Of a stretch of 64,000 bases of DNA, positions 10,401-20,100 are shown piece after piece; the first letter of the stretch is position 1, and each line of letters opens with the position of its first letter. Origin of the DNA: Planctomycetota bacterium. GTDB lineage: Bacteria > Planctomycetota > Phycisphaerae > Sedimentisphaerales > Anaerobacaceae. The position numbers and the translations under genes are program-made. The DNA lies in the NCBI GenBank assembly GCA_013349615.1, contig DUZJ01000002.1, forward strand, positions 1-64,000, written 5' to 3'. The notes below the pieces were generated by a model. That model saw only the letters and a list, made by a program, of their open reading frames with translations. It searched no databases and was not told the origin of the DNA.

Positions 10401-11188
10401 TGACTGTATCCAATTGTACTATTCATAACAATACTGCTTACGATGTCAACGACCCCGATAATAGTGGATACGGGGGAGGACTGTACTGCTCATACGGAAG
10501 CTATACAGAAGTTATAGACAGCATCTTATGGCAGAATGAAGGCAGCAAAGGGTCGGAGATTTCAATCGGCACCGGCTTCGAATTCGACCCAAGACCGGCA
10601 ACTGTTAAAGTTTCGTGCAGCGATGTGGGTGGCTGGCAAAATCCTTTCGACCCCAACCAGATTGATCCTGCCGTCGTCTTTGTTGATGTAAACTGTGTCC
10701 TGGACTGGGACTTCGGCAATGTCATCGACGCCGATCCGCTCTTTGTCAGTGGTTACTATCTGAGCCAGATTGCAGCCGGACAGTTTATGAACAGCCAATG
10801 CGTGGATCCTAATGGAAGTCGTGACTCGAACGATCCGAATGTCGGTATGTACCCGGACAAATATACAACACGTACAGACTATGTCGGCGACGTCAACCGT
10901 GTCGATATGGGTTACCATTATCCGTTAACTTCCATGGTCCTTTTGAGCGTTAGTGTGGTTGATGCTAACGGGATGGTCATCACTGACCCGAATTATATAG
11001 TCGTTCCAAGTAACAGGCATTATCCAATGGGCGCGGTGGCACAGATCACAGCGTCACCAGCCGACCCGAACTATCAGGTCAAGAAGTGGACGGGCACCAA
11101 TAACGATGCAAGTACGGCCTTCACAAATATCGTAATAATGGATGGTGACAAGTATGTTACGGTTGAGTTCGAGCTTGCTCCCTGGTAG
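1463..11188 (+). CDS. Giant secreted protein, segment 1: signal peptide, S8 protease, beta-helix modules; ends at in-frame TAG
   Basis: ORF 3241 aa; hydrophobic N-terminus; S8 triad motifs DTGVDYNHPDL / HGHGTQVAG / NGTSAAAPHVAG; GGGIxC...ITNN beta-helix coils; same frame continues after TAG. Confidence 0.85.
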   Translation: MKRHIPTGPEAQGFLVWSSRGSRARLYALVALIFVCAQITFSRVIDLPGLPDAENDVPYKRGELIVRFTDTGPHSPIRRALPGPLTNRAVKNVISSLAVPGAAVGNEFDRIVPGLTLIKLPGRTSVTEALLHFRRSMDVLYVEPNYKLKLYATHPNDPMFPELWGMHNTGQTGGTENADIDAPEAWDIHTGDPNIIVAVIDTGVDYNHPDLAANMWINPGEDQPPYGIVDANDVDANDNDLNGYIDDIYGYDFAGDDISDPNDDDNNPMDAHGHGTQVAGIIGAVGDNNEGVVGVCWNVRIMALKVVADNGELDPNLFVDDAVKAIQYAIGKNANIINASWGTDANSQTLYDAIKAADANGILFVAAAGDYSFETPWFNNDANAVYPASYELDNIISVMATDDTDNRDYSSHYGATSVDIAAPGSWIYSCVPGGGYSYLNGTSAAAPHVAGAAALLWSTDPNLTQRQVKQKLVHPLVVEQLPALQGHCASGGRLNLFKVLDMPPVGGRVVNTSKPYNPIDPNTYWESIQAAIDANDTNDGHVLIADAAIYDENIDFSGKSITLRSGNIYDYNDANINPERTIIYGQNHGSVVTFQKNEGPNTVLKGFTITGGLAEYGGGIDCYDASPTITDCIITNNTADYGGGIGCYNASPTITDCIITGNTALHYGGGIECDSGSPTITDCNISNNTAVYYGGGIDCYYGSPTIINCTINNNRTSDYLSIGGGVNCEQASPTIAHCTISNNSAEKDGGGVACYYSDPNIFNCFILNNSATYLSGGIDCETSSPTITNCTIVSNAAAEGGGIFAETDSFPIITNCILWDNSVKDLFGCSATYSCIQEAHAGTGNTKADPLFLTGPRGDYYLSQTPRQLDPSPCVDAGSTDANDPNLPLDMYTTRTDGDVNDPNTFDVNTVDMGAHYAPATIEYFALDVIVKEDANDPGIHGSVHLEPNSVMYPKYSVIRLEAHPKQDYRVRSWTGTDGVPFLDTGDPNHNTVTMIADVNVTVEFESIPYYTLRTDVMGGHGTISPNLRRGKEYRDGTVIPLTATPELNYIVDIWAGTDDDTSWANSNTVTMDANKVVTVSFRQPQSFYVPGQYTSISAAISAAYSHGDKIVVAAGTYGGGSFQGKAITIASEHPDDPCCVAATIISGRFIFANNEGRDSVVDGFTIQGNGDPGPGDPWGDEDNGVGVPGSNSLGGAIYCSAGSSPTLSHLVIRDVVARGGRGQDGAYIFDPHDGPPDPPDQLDPLDPLPDPNAPEPNDPVTIIKWPQPPVPFGPSRPDYYVGWHEETQEPPPARVLVADNFLCDTNDPITAIRWWGSLSGFSGDRDEVPNSGFPDEFRITIWANEPNDANYTFSRPGQNIHSFEFASPAPTWYGWEIDPNNPSAPNNLTKFQMEYALDPNEVWVQPDVNGIYWLSIESIYNQAPGPNDPVWGWETRELNPDFPDGNGAIRYNFETNIFERIEFGGTPYDLSFELEYTPAIEPIDGEDGQDGLPGIPGIPGPNGIPGANGFDGGNGGDAYGGAMYFDANCSPLITYCTIINCQALGGYAGYGGQGRDGQGGGNGQIGQAGQAGQNGGPGANGGADGAGGDGGAGGAGGAGGRGGAGGRGGNGGQGGEALGGAIYFGPRCTPTIRYLTITDCWTNQGLGAAGGDAGNGGNGGNGAPGGAGGAAGTGNPDGQDGADGADGVGGYGGDGGNQYLYYPYYLDDRGSNMGPNGERSQAGAIFYGRDCNTIVTDTVISYCYTDTSAPTTSYAGGDGGNGGNGGNGAGDARGGNGGHGGWGGGGGPGDGDPGSGGSAGGGGNNDAPDGADGPDGYIMGSPLTGYGGANYYDANCAADFNNYIVSYNLTGYRTDLAVEVYGLYNGGGEYYNSLATVRMNNCQFIGNSGYYGGAQYFSPSFVLEANDCNYVNNTARGYGGALYWPSRGTVEINNSRFIGNSATVGWGGALYGGGQLLYTGYWDPNTGEYVYYYYMYNSSNIAINRSQFIGNSALYGFGGAIYWYGDGSDVSILDSTVNNNIAEHGGGMFWSSGDPEIIGCTIKGNQALGTYMSMEGYYDNFYGGGGGMLSWSSAPRIENCFISDNTASGSGGGVYFGGDANVPILKNCLVKGNSAVLDGGGIVSYWYVTPMISNCTIVDNTAFDPFSPHHGRGGGLSCSYESETFLTDSILWGNTGTLGNQIAIGSDYEPNYPATLNVLHCDIQGGNSPQSIYYEPGRTLNWLGVNIDDDPLFVMPYYYLSQTEAGQAADSPCVNAGSDLATALGLSNYTTRSDGVGDSNMVDMGLHYPAADGQYQLTVNVIGTHGTVQPSSELFNKFTVVTLTANVDPGYRVRWIGTDDDTVYSLTNTVMMYSDRTVTAIIEQPAIIEVPGDYPIIQEAIDAAEDGDTIVINRGTYSNSPQIQTGIAGTLVIIDKAITITSIKPDDPCTVADTIIDCTGYATYGIVISQCGPDTVINGLTIANNRWGSLDRVSPDDPGDDGLIGVDIGAAGILVDAGASPTILNCIIRDCRMTAGEASSANDGPDFDDPIDPDDPDSPLWGVGQPGGRGGDGGDAYGGGIYCGYRSSPTIRNCTISNVQIIGGNAGYGAQGGDSDDGNDAANGGNGGDGGGAYGGGIFVDFESRPVVSDCTIINCSAIGGDANDAGSGGNTSGDLSYGGDGGVGGYNGQAYGGGIYFANNVIAAVSNCRVINCSATAGDAGDGGDYGTGDFVGSAGYGGGYVGEYWLYSAYGGAVYTGTNGIITFEDCTFSNNTVTGGMSGIGGDPWRGQRPPPVYSYLVPVYGAGVFCDSHSRTVFVDCNVVGNSADDVTDPADPNQLVYRLNPYVSFGGGICHIDANEVSITDCNVSDNYATIGGGLYWDEADDTVVTGSSFANNSAFKGGGIYCVDSESATITGCTIIDNEANEPGGEGGGVYCSSIPLLIADSEIRFNYADYSGGGLYMSGGASETKILRNCLITNNTARRDGGGISASWHNELTVSNCTIHNNTAYDVNDPDNSGYGGGLYCSYGSYTEVIDSILWQNEGSKGSEISIGTGFEFDPRPATVKVSCSDVGGWQNPFDPNQIDPAVVFVDVNCVLDWDFGNVIDADPLFVSGYYLSQIAAGQFMNSQCVDPNGSRDSNDPNVGMYPDKYTTRTDYVGDVNRVDMGYHYPLTSMVLLSVSVVDANGMVITDPNYIVVPSNRHYPMGAVAQITASPADPNYQVKKWTGTNNDASTAFTNIVIMDGDKYVTVEFELAPW
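1951..2960 (+). other. Subtilisin-like S8 peptidase domain I
   Basis: Asp/His/Ser motifs intact: VIDTGVDYNHPDL, AHGHGTQVAGII, LNGTSAAAPHVAGAAALL; preceding YKRGELIVRF prodomain-like region. Confidence 0.92.
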
Positions 11189-11197
11189 CAGCTAACA

Positions 11198-14100
11198 GTG
11201 GTTGTGCTCGGTGGCCATGGTTCGGTCGAGCTCGATCCAAACAGCGATACCGGATTTTATCCCAACCATAAGAACGTGACGCTGAAAGCGAAACCCGATT
11301 CTCTCTATCGTGTCAAGGTCTGGACCGGCACGAATAATGATTTATCTTATGCTCTTACCAACACGGTGACCGTGGACGCAAACAAAACCGTCACAGTTGA
11401 GTTTGAGCCGGATGTTGTCGACAACTTGCTTGTTCCATTCGAATATGCTACGATTGATGAAGCCATAGCGGCCGCACGTTCTCGCGACAACATCATCGTT
11501 GCTCCGGGTGTTCAATACGTAAGCGACTCTAACGGCATCGACTTCCAGGGCAAGAGCGTCAAACTGATGTCTATTGACCCTGGTGATCCAAACGTTACAG
11601 CGCGCACGATAATTGACTGTGCCGGCAGCAAATACTACCCGCGCCGGGCCTTCCACTTCCACAATGGTGAGGACGCCAATACAATAGTGACGGGATTCAC
11701 TATCAGAAACGGTTTCATAACCGGTCCTGTGGGCCTGCCGGGACGCTCTTATACGCTAACTCCCCAGCCGTACGAGCCGATGACGACCGATGACCCACCA
11801 CCGCCGCGTGCCGAACGTGGGCGTGACGCCATCGGCGATGGTTTCGGCGGTGCAATACTCTGTGAGTATGCCAGCTCTCCAACCATCACGAACTGCGTGA
11901 TAACCGACTGCGTAGTCACCGGTGCCTATGGCGGCGATGGTGCGGAGGGCAGGTATGGTGGCTGGAGCTTCCTGCCCCCGAACAGTGTAGATTTGGAATC
12001 AACAGATGACGGTCAGTATGGCGGTCACGGTGGTACCGGCATGGGGAGAGGGTATGGCGGCGCTATCGCCTGTCTTTCTGGAAGTTGTCCAATCATTATG
12101 GATTGCACCATAAAAGATAACATTGCCAGAGGTGGCTGTGGCGGCGAGGGTGGAAACGGAGGTACCATCTACAATGGTGGGCTGGAAAGCTACGGCGGCA
12201 ACGGCGGAGATGCCATCGGTGATGGAATCGGTGGTGGTATTTACTGCGACGGCAATAGTACCCCCATCATCACGGATTGCAGCTTCATTAGTAACAGTGC
12301 CACAACAGGCCTTCCCGGAGACGGCGGTTTCTTAGGTGAAGGTGATGCGCGTGACCCACGTGCCAGGGATGGCTACCATGGCTATCCCACTCCCTTTGGC
12401 GGCGTAGTCGGCGGTGCAGCTTACTACGCAGCCAACACGGATCCGAACTTTACTAATTGTACGTTCATCAACAATAAGGCCTATGAAGGATATATGTCCT
12501 ACGAATACGTCACATACTACCTTACCCGGAAATATGTAGAGGATGTTCAAACGTACACATGGGCAGGCGGTCTGTATGCTGAGCCGAACAATACGGTTAC
12601 TCTCACCAACTGCGACTTCACAGGCAACCTCGGCGGCGCTGTCTTTATTGAATCAACCAGCATTGTCGACTTCAACGACAGTGTTTTCAAAGACAATGAG
12701 GCAACTACTCGATTCGGCTATGGTTCTCCTTATGGTCCTTACGGTCCTTATGGTCCTTATGGTCCTTACGGTCCTTATGGTCCTTACGATCCTTACGGTT
12801 ATCCATACGATCCGAATTATGATATTTATGGACAAAGCTTCCCGGCAACAGATGCCGGAGGCGGCGCTGTCTATATTGGCCCCGATTGTAACGGTGTAGA
12901 TATCCGGAACTGCGGCTTCCACGGTAACACTTCGGCCTATGACGGCGGCGCCATCGATTGCGCGAGTGACGCCGACTTCGCAAGCTGCTCGTTCGGCGGC
13001 AATATAGCCGGCAACAACGGTGGTGCAATAGATGCATATTATAATGATGTTAATGACCCCAACATAACCACAACATTAACGCTGAACTTCGAGGCCTGCA
13101 GCTTCGTCGAGAACCAGGCCGACAAAGGCATAGACGGGTGGGGCGGCGGAGTGCATTTCGAGGACTTCGACGCCGTATTCAATGATTGCTATTTCTTAGG
13201 TAACATTGCCAAAAACGGCGGCGGCTTGTATCTTTCATACGGGATTGTTAACTTCATTGGAGGAAGCATAAGTGAAAATAGAGCCTTAGGCGGCAGTGGT
13301 ATCGACGCCGGAGCTTATCGTCTCAGTCGTTTCGGCGTCATGGAGCCTATCGATATGAGCCTTGGTCTTGACTTCGGCGGTGGTCTTGTCTTGGCCAGGA
13401 CACGTACAACAATCGAAGACTGCACTCTCAGCGATAATGTTGTCGAGGGTATTAACGGCTCCGGCGGTGCAATCAGTTTCTATGGCGGAGAAGTCGCGCA
13501 CCTGGTCAGAAACTGCCTCATAACCGGTAACTCCGCCACTGTGAACGGTGGTGCGATTTCCACCAACTACTTCGCAACACCCGAAATCAGGAATTGTACC
13601 TTCAGCGGAAACTCCGCAGGCAGTTTCGGCGGCGCAATGTTCTACGACTGGAGTTCCGACCCGACTATTGTTGACTGCATATTCGAGAGCTGCAACAGCC
13701 ACGCAATATATGAGGAAGACTTTGGCAACGCATTTGTAATATATTCATTATTCCACAACAACCCGGACGGCGATTACGGGTGTAATGACCCTTGTGTAGG
13801 AACCCTTACCGGTCCTGAGCTTGATGCTAATAATATTGCCGGCGACCCGCTGTTTGTAACCGGGCTTTTCGGTGACTACTATCTTGACCAAGGCGCAAGT
13901 CCCGCCGTTGATAACGGCAGCGACGGTGCCGTTGACCTCGGCCTGGATACCTACACCACCAACCCCGACCCCAACGGCGCTACAGATATGGGCATAGTTG
14001 ACATCGGTTATCACTACTACGACCCATGTGCTGTTGGGCAATTTACGCTAACGGTCAACGTAATGGACGACCATGGTCGGTTCCGCGTCGAGCCTTCATC

Positions 14101-17100
14101 CGACCTGAACGCTGTGCGGCTGACGTTCACCGAGAGATACTCGGCCGGCACACCGGTAACACTAATTAGCATCCCCGACCCGGGCTACCGCACAATCTGG
14201 TCGGGAGCCGACAACGACGCGTCAAAGGGCAATACTGTTGTTGCGATGTGGTCCGACAGAGACGTCGCCCTCCGGTTCGACCAGGCAAGAACAATTGTTG
14301 TCGGCAGCGACCCCAATTACACCTCAATTCAACATGCTATCCACGCTGCAGGTGATGGCGATGTTGTCATCATCCCAGCAGGTACTTATGCTTCTCCGTA
14401 TCCGGGTTATCCACCTCCAATCATTACGGTCGTCGATAAGTCTATTGTCCTTACCGGCATGAATCCTGACGACCCCAATGTTGTTGCAGCCACGATTCTG
14501 GATGATTACTCCTTTACCATCTCGAACGCCGGCCCCGGGACGATAATTGACGGCCTCACCCTCAGGGACTGCAGGATGAGTATCAGTTCTTCCTCACCTA
14601 CCATCCGGAACTGTATCTTCACTGACTGTGTAGTTTTTGGCGGCAATGGTGGAAATTACGCAAACATAGATGATGATGGCTATGATGGCGGCAGCGCCCA
14701 GGGCGGCGCAATACACCTGCTTAACAGCTCACCACTGCTTCAGAATTGCGCCTTTACAGGCTGCTCAGTTACCGGCGGTAATGGAGGAAATGGCGACGGT
14801 GGTAATGATGACCATCCTTATGGATATGACGGCGGCTGGGGAGGATGGGCTTACGGCGGTGCCGTCTATTGTGGAGACAGAAGCAGCCCGAGATTTGAGA
14901 GCTGCTCATTCACAAACTGCTACGCTCAGGGCGGCAACGGCGGCAACGGCGGCAACAGCATTCGGGGCACACACGGCGGAAGGGGTGGTAACTGGCAATG
15001 GGATCCTACTCTCGAGACCGGTCCACGTACCTATCCTGACTGGTACTGGTGGGATGGGTGGCAATATGCTGATTATGACGTCGACGGTAATTACAGGTCC
15101 TACCTCGACGAACCATACGGTTATTACAAAGACTACTGGAAATACAGCGGGTATGGCGGCGCCGTCTACTGCGAAAATGACAGCTCACCACAATTCTTAG
15201 ACTGCAGCTTTGCCAACAACAGCACTTTTGGTGGCGTCTCCGGCGTAGGTGGCAGCAACTGGCCAACTCCGAACAGGAGCCTGAATATCGAAAACTTCGG
15301 CGGCGCAGTCTATGCCTGTTACAGAAGCAATCCCGAATTCGTAAACTGCTCTTTCAATAATAATACGGCTGATACATCAACCGTTGATGTACCCGACGAT
15401 ATCATTGTCAGCTATGGCGGTGCCGTCGCTTTCGAAAATGACTGCTCATTGACATTCGACGGCTGCACCATTTCCAGCGGCGAGGCCTGCATCGGCGGTG
15501 GAATATACGGGTCTATCGGCAGCCTCACGATTATAGACTGCAATTTCAGTGACAATATGGCTTATCATGGTGCAGGTTTATACTCCGTCGATGCCACGGG
15601 CACAATTACACAATCTGTCTTCGCTGACAACAATGCTTTCAGTGCTGTTGTTACTCCTGGGCCTAACGATCCCAACATACCTGTTGAGGTATTCGGCCGG
15701 GGTGGTGGTTATTATTGCCTCTCCTCTATCGTTGATATTACCGACAGCATCTTAACCGGAAACTGGGCACAAATATCCGGCGGAGCCATCTACTTCATCG
15801 GCAGCGACATGGACCTTTATGATAGTCCACTCCTGCACAACTGCCTGCTGACGGACAATAGCGCCGGCCGGGATGGCGGCGCCATATCATCGAACTGGTT
15901 CGCAGAACCGGTAATCTCCAATTGTACGATAGTCGGCAACCAGGTTACCGGCGGTGGTGGTATTGGATATGGCGGAGGCCTGTACAGCTCTTACGAGAGC
16001 AATGTGGACCTTATCAACAGCATTATCTGGGGCAATGACAGTAGTAATGAGGGCTCCCAGATTGCTGTCTGCACCGGCTTCGAGTTTGAACCGAGGCCGG
16101 CATCCGTTTCGGTTTCATACTGCGATATCGATGGCTGGCAGGAACCGAACGGTGCCGAATGGGTGAATCCTGATGCCGCCTTCGTTGATGTAGGGTGTTT
16201 CCTGAACTGGGACTTCAACAGTGTAATCGATTCCGAGCCGCTCTTTGTCAGTGGTTACCGTCTAAGTCAGATTGCTTCCGGGCAGGGCGCAAACAGCCCA
16301 TGCGTGGATGTCGGCAGTGAGTTAGCAAGTATTCTCGGTATGGACACATATACCACCCGCGCCGATGCGGTCAACGACGTCAATTTTGTCGATTTTGGTT
16401 ACCATTATTCTGTGTCCGGCGTGCAGTACGAATTAACAGTTGATATTATTGGGCCGGGTATAGTGGAGTATAAACCAGCCCCGCTTGATCCGAACGGCTT
16501 GTACAACGAGTATGCGATAGTAAGAGTGACAGGTATTCCTGAGCCCAACTACTACGTGAGAGGCTGGTACGATGTCAACGGCGTCCTGGTCTCCGGCAGC
16601 AAGAGACTTGAAGTAGTGATGGATTCAGATAAGGCCTTTACCGTTGAATTCGGGCTGCCAACCAAGATAGAAGTCTCAGGCGATCCGAATGCTCTCGCGC
16701 GGGCTGTCAATGCCGCAGGAAACGGCGATACACTCATTGTTGCCGCCGGTGCTTATAACGGCGATATCAACTTCGGCGGCAAACAGCTCAAATTGTTCAG
16801 TGTCAAACCTGACGACCCCAATGTCGTTGCTAATACAATTATTGACTGTGCAAACAACAGTCGCGGCTTTACATTCAATGGCGGCGAAGATGCCAATGTG
16901 GTTGTAGACGGCTTTACGATAATCAACGGCAGCGTTACCGGTGAGCCCGGAGGCGCCATATACATCGGTCCCAACAGTAAAGTGATTATTGTTAATATTT
17001 CTATAAGCAACTGCAGCGCCATCGGTGCTAATGGTGGTGCGATATTCATCGATGCTAACAGCAGTCCGACCATTACAAATGTTTCGATAAGCAACTGCGA

Positions 17101-20100
17101 TGCCAATGACGCGAACGGTGGAGCGATATACGTTGGTCCCTACGGCGATCTGACTCTTACGAGTGTCAGGATAAATAACTGCAGCGTTACCGATGCCAAC
17201 GGCGGCGGCATATATATCGACGCCAGCAGCACTGCGACACTGAGGGACTGTACGATCAGCAATTGCTCAGCTTTCGGCGGCTTTGGTGGCGGAGCCTTCT
17301 GCAACGTCAACAACTCGCTTGTATTTACCGACTGTAACTTCAGTGACAATGTAGCGACTTATGATGGCGGCGGCGTGTATTATGATACCAACTGCGTGTC
17401 AGAATTCACTGGATGTTCGTTTGTCAATAACGCAGCGGATGCATACGGTGGCGGAATCTACTCCGGCGCTAACTGCGAGTCAGACGTCAACGGCTGTGTG
17501 TTCATCAACAATACGGCGGTCGCGGATGGTGGTGGTATCCTTTATGACGCCAACAATGTAATACTCGCCCGTGACTGCAACTTTATAAGCAACTCGGCGA
17601 GCTACGGTGGTGGTTTGTGTTTCGACCCGAACTGCTCGGGAACAGTGGCTTCGGCCGTGTTGGAAGACAATATTGGAAACGAGGACGGCGGCGCAATATA
17701 CTTTGCCGATTGTAAGATACTGGTTACCGACTGCAACATTACCAACAATACCGCTCTTCGCGGCGGTGGTTTGTATTGCATTGATTCTCCGGAATCGCAA
17801 ATTGTTCGCTGTATAATCAGCTACAACGAAGCATACCGCATTGACTCTTTGGTCACTCAGGGCGGCGGTATATATTCGTTTGCCGGGCCGACGTTGATTG
17901 AAGATTGCGATATCAGTTACAATACGGCCAGGACGAGCGGTGGAGGTGTGTATCTGGCCGGTGAATATATGGGAGCTTATACCGGCCCGGTGCTGAAGAA
18001 CTGCCTTGTAACCAATAATACGGCAGGCGCAGATGGTGGCGGTATTTCGGTCAATTGGCAGTCTGAGCCCAACATTAGCAATTGTACCATAGCTCATAAC
18101 ACAGTAACCGACCCGAACGGTAATGGTGGAGGACTGTACTGCTCCTATAAAAGTAATGTCAAGGTTATCGACTCCGTCATTTGGGACAATAGAGGTAATG
18201 ACGGCGCTCAGTTTGCAGTAGCAAGCGGCGACCTGCCAAATCCACCACTGACTGCATCGCTTACGATTACATATAGCGACGTTGGGCCGCGGTACGATCC
18301 CAATGAGTCGCCTTTCTTTGCCCCTGAGGGTTCGGCTGGTGGTGGTGGTACGGGACAGACCGGCCCCGCTACTGTTCTTATAGATGGCCAAACCATTTAT
18401 GACCAATTTGACCAAGGCGAGCAGTGGGTAAAAGTAATTGTGAGCCTGATTGAACCTGCCGACCTGCGGGCAGTGACAAACTGGGATTCACCACAATCAG
18501 TTAGCGAGCTTCGAACCCAAATAGACAATCGCCAGGACTATGTTTTGTCTTCACTTACACCTGCCGAGTTCACATTGAAGCAACGTTATGAAAACCTGGC
18601 AGGTTTCTCGGGTGAGGTTACAATTGATGGTCTTAACAAGCTGCTCAACGATCCCCTGGTGGCGCATATCGAGCCGGACAGAATTTTGTACCCGGCCCTG
18701 GCTCAGGGTATACCTTTAATAAATGCAACAGCAGTTCGCCAGAACTACAACGGTGAAGGAATGGCCATCGCTATTTGTGACACCGGTGTTGACTATACTC
18801 ACCTAATGTTAGGTGGCGGCGGTTTTCCGAATGTTAAAGTAATTGGTGGTTATGATTTTGGTGACAACGACCCCGATCCAATCCCCGGTGGTATGACGTT
18901 TAGCACTGGGCATGGAACCTGCTGTGCCGGCTTAGCGGCTGGAGACCTGGGAGTAGTGGGTGATTATATTGGTGGAGTAGCCCACAATGCGAGAATCTAC
19001 GCATTGAAAATATCCTCTGATACCTATGATGGGGCATTTACCGGGGACATGGTTGCTGCGTGGGATTGGTGTGTAACTCACAAGAATGACGACCCGCAAA
19101 ATCCAATTATGGTGACGAGCACCAGCTTTGGTGGGGGGCGATTCTTCGACTCAGACACAGCCGACAATTTATCACCCGCTATGAAAGCCGCCGCCGACAA
19201 TGCGAATGCGATTGGCATCACTGTCCTTGCCGCATCCGGCAATGATGGCTTTACAGATTCACTTGGCTGGCCGGCAGCCATTTCGAGCGTTATTTCTGTT
19301 GGAGCGGTATACGATACGACAGATCAAGTGATAGGTTATTCCAACACGGCTGATTTCCTGGATATTCTCGCCCCATCTGAAGACGCTTATACCCTTGATA
19401 TTGTGGGTGCTGTTGGTTACGACCCCGGTGATTATTTCCCCTATTTCAATGGTACATCCGCTGCCTGTCCGTATGCAGCAGGAGCTGTAGCTTGCCTGCA
19501 GTCTGCTGCTGGAGGCAGCCTTTCAGCTCAAGCCGTGAGAAATTTACTGATAGCAACCGGTGACCCTGTTACAGATACTAAAGTTCCCATAACCAAGCCG
19601 CGAGTCAATCTGGGCGCGGCTGTCGCCGCTCTCTCATACGGAGCTGCAATCTATGTTGAGCAAGGTTGTATTCTCAACGGCTGGGTAGCTCCTGATACTA
19701 ATAGCTACTGGGGATGGGACGCCAACACCTGGGATCCCAATAGCCATGTCATCGAGGAAGACCCGAATTTCATCCACGGTTACTATCTAAGTCAGTACGA
19801 TGCCGGTCAGATAACAGAAAGCAATTGTGTCGATGGCGGTAGTACATGGGCGAGCAATGTTTTCGATATGAACACTTTTGACTATACCACACGCGTTGAC
19901 GGCGTCAACGATGTCAACACGGTCGATATGGGTTACCACTACACGGAAGCTGTTGCCAAGTATGAGCTGACTGTTATTGTGCCGGATGATGCAAACGACC
20001 CCGGCATCCACGGCATAGTCGACGTAAACGGTGTTGATCCAAACGGCGTCTGGTACTACGAAGGTACACAATTGACTCTCACGGCAATAGCTGAGCCAGG

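Noticed and set aside
11186-11194. Functional readthrough signal UAG-CAR-YYA
   Set aside because: The CAG-CTA context is present in the uninterrupted paralog because it encodes Gln-Leu, and the motif is a eukaryotic/viral signal; kept only as a note in the TAG finding.
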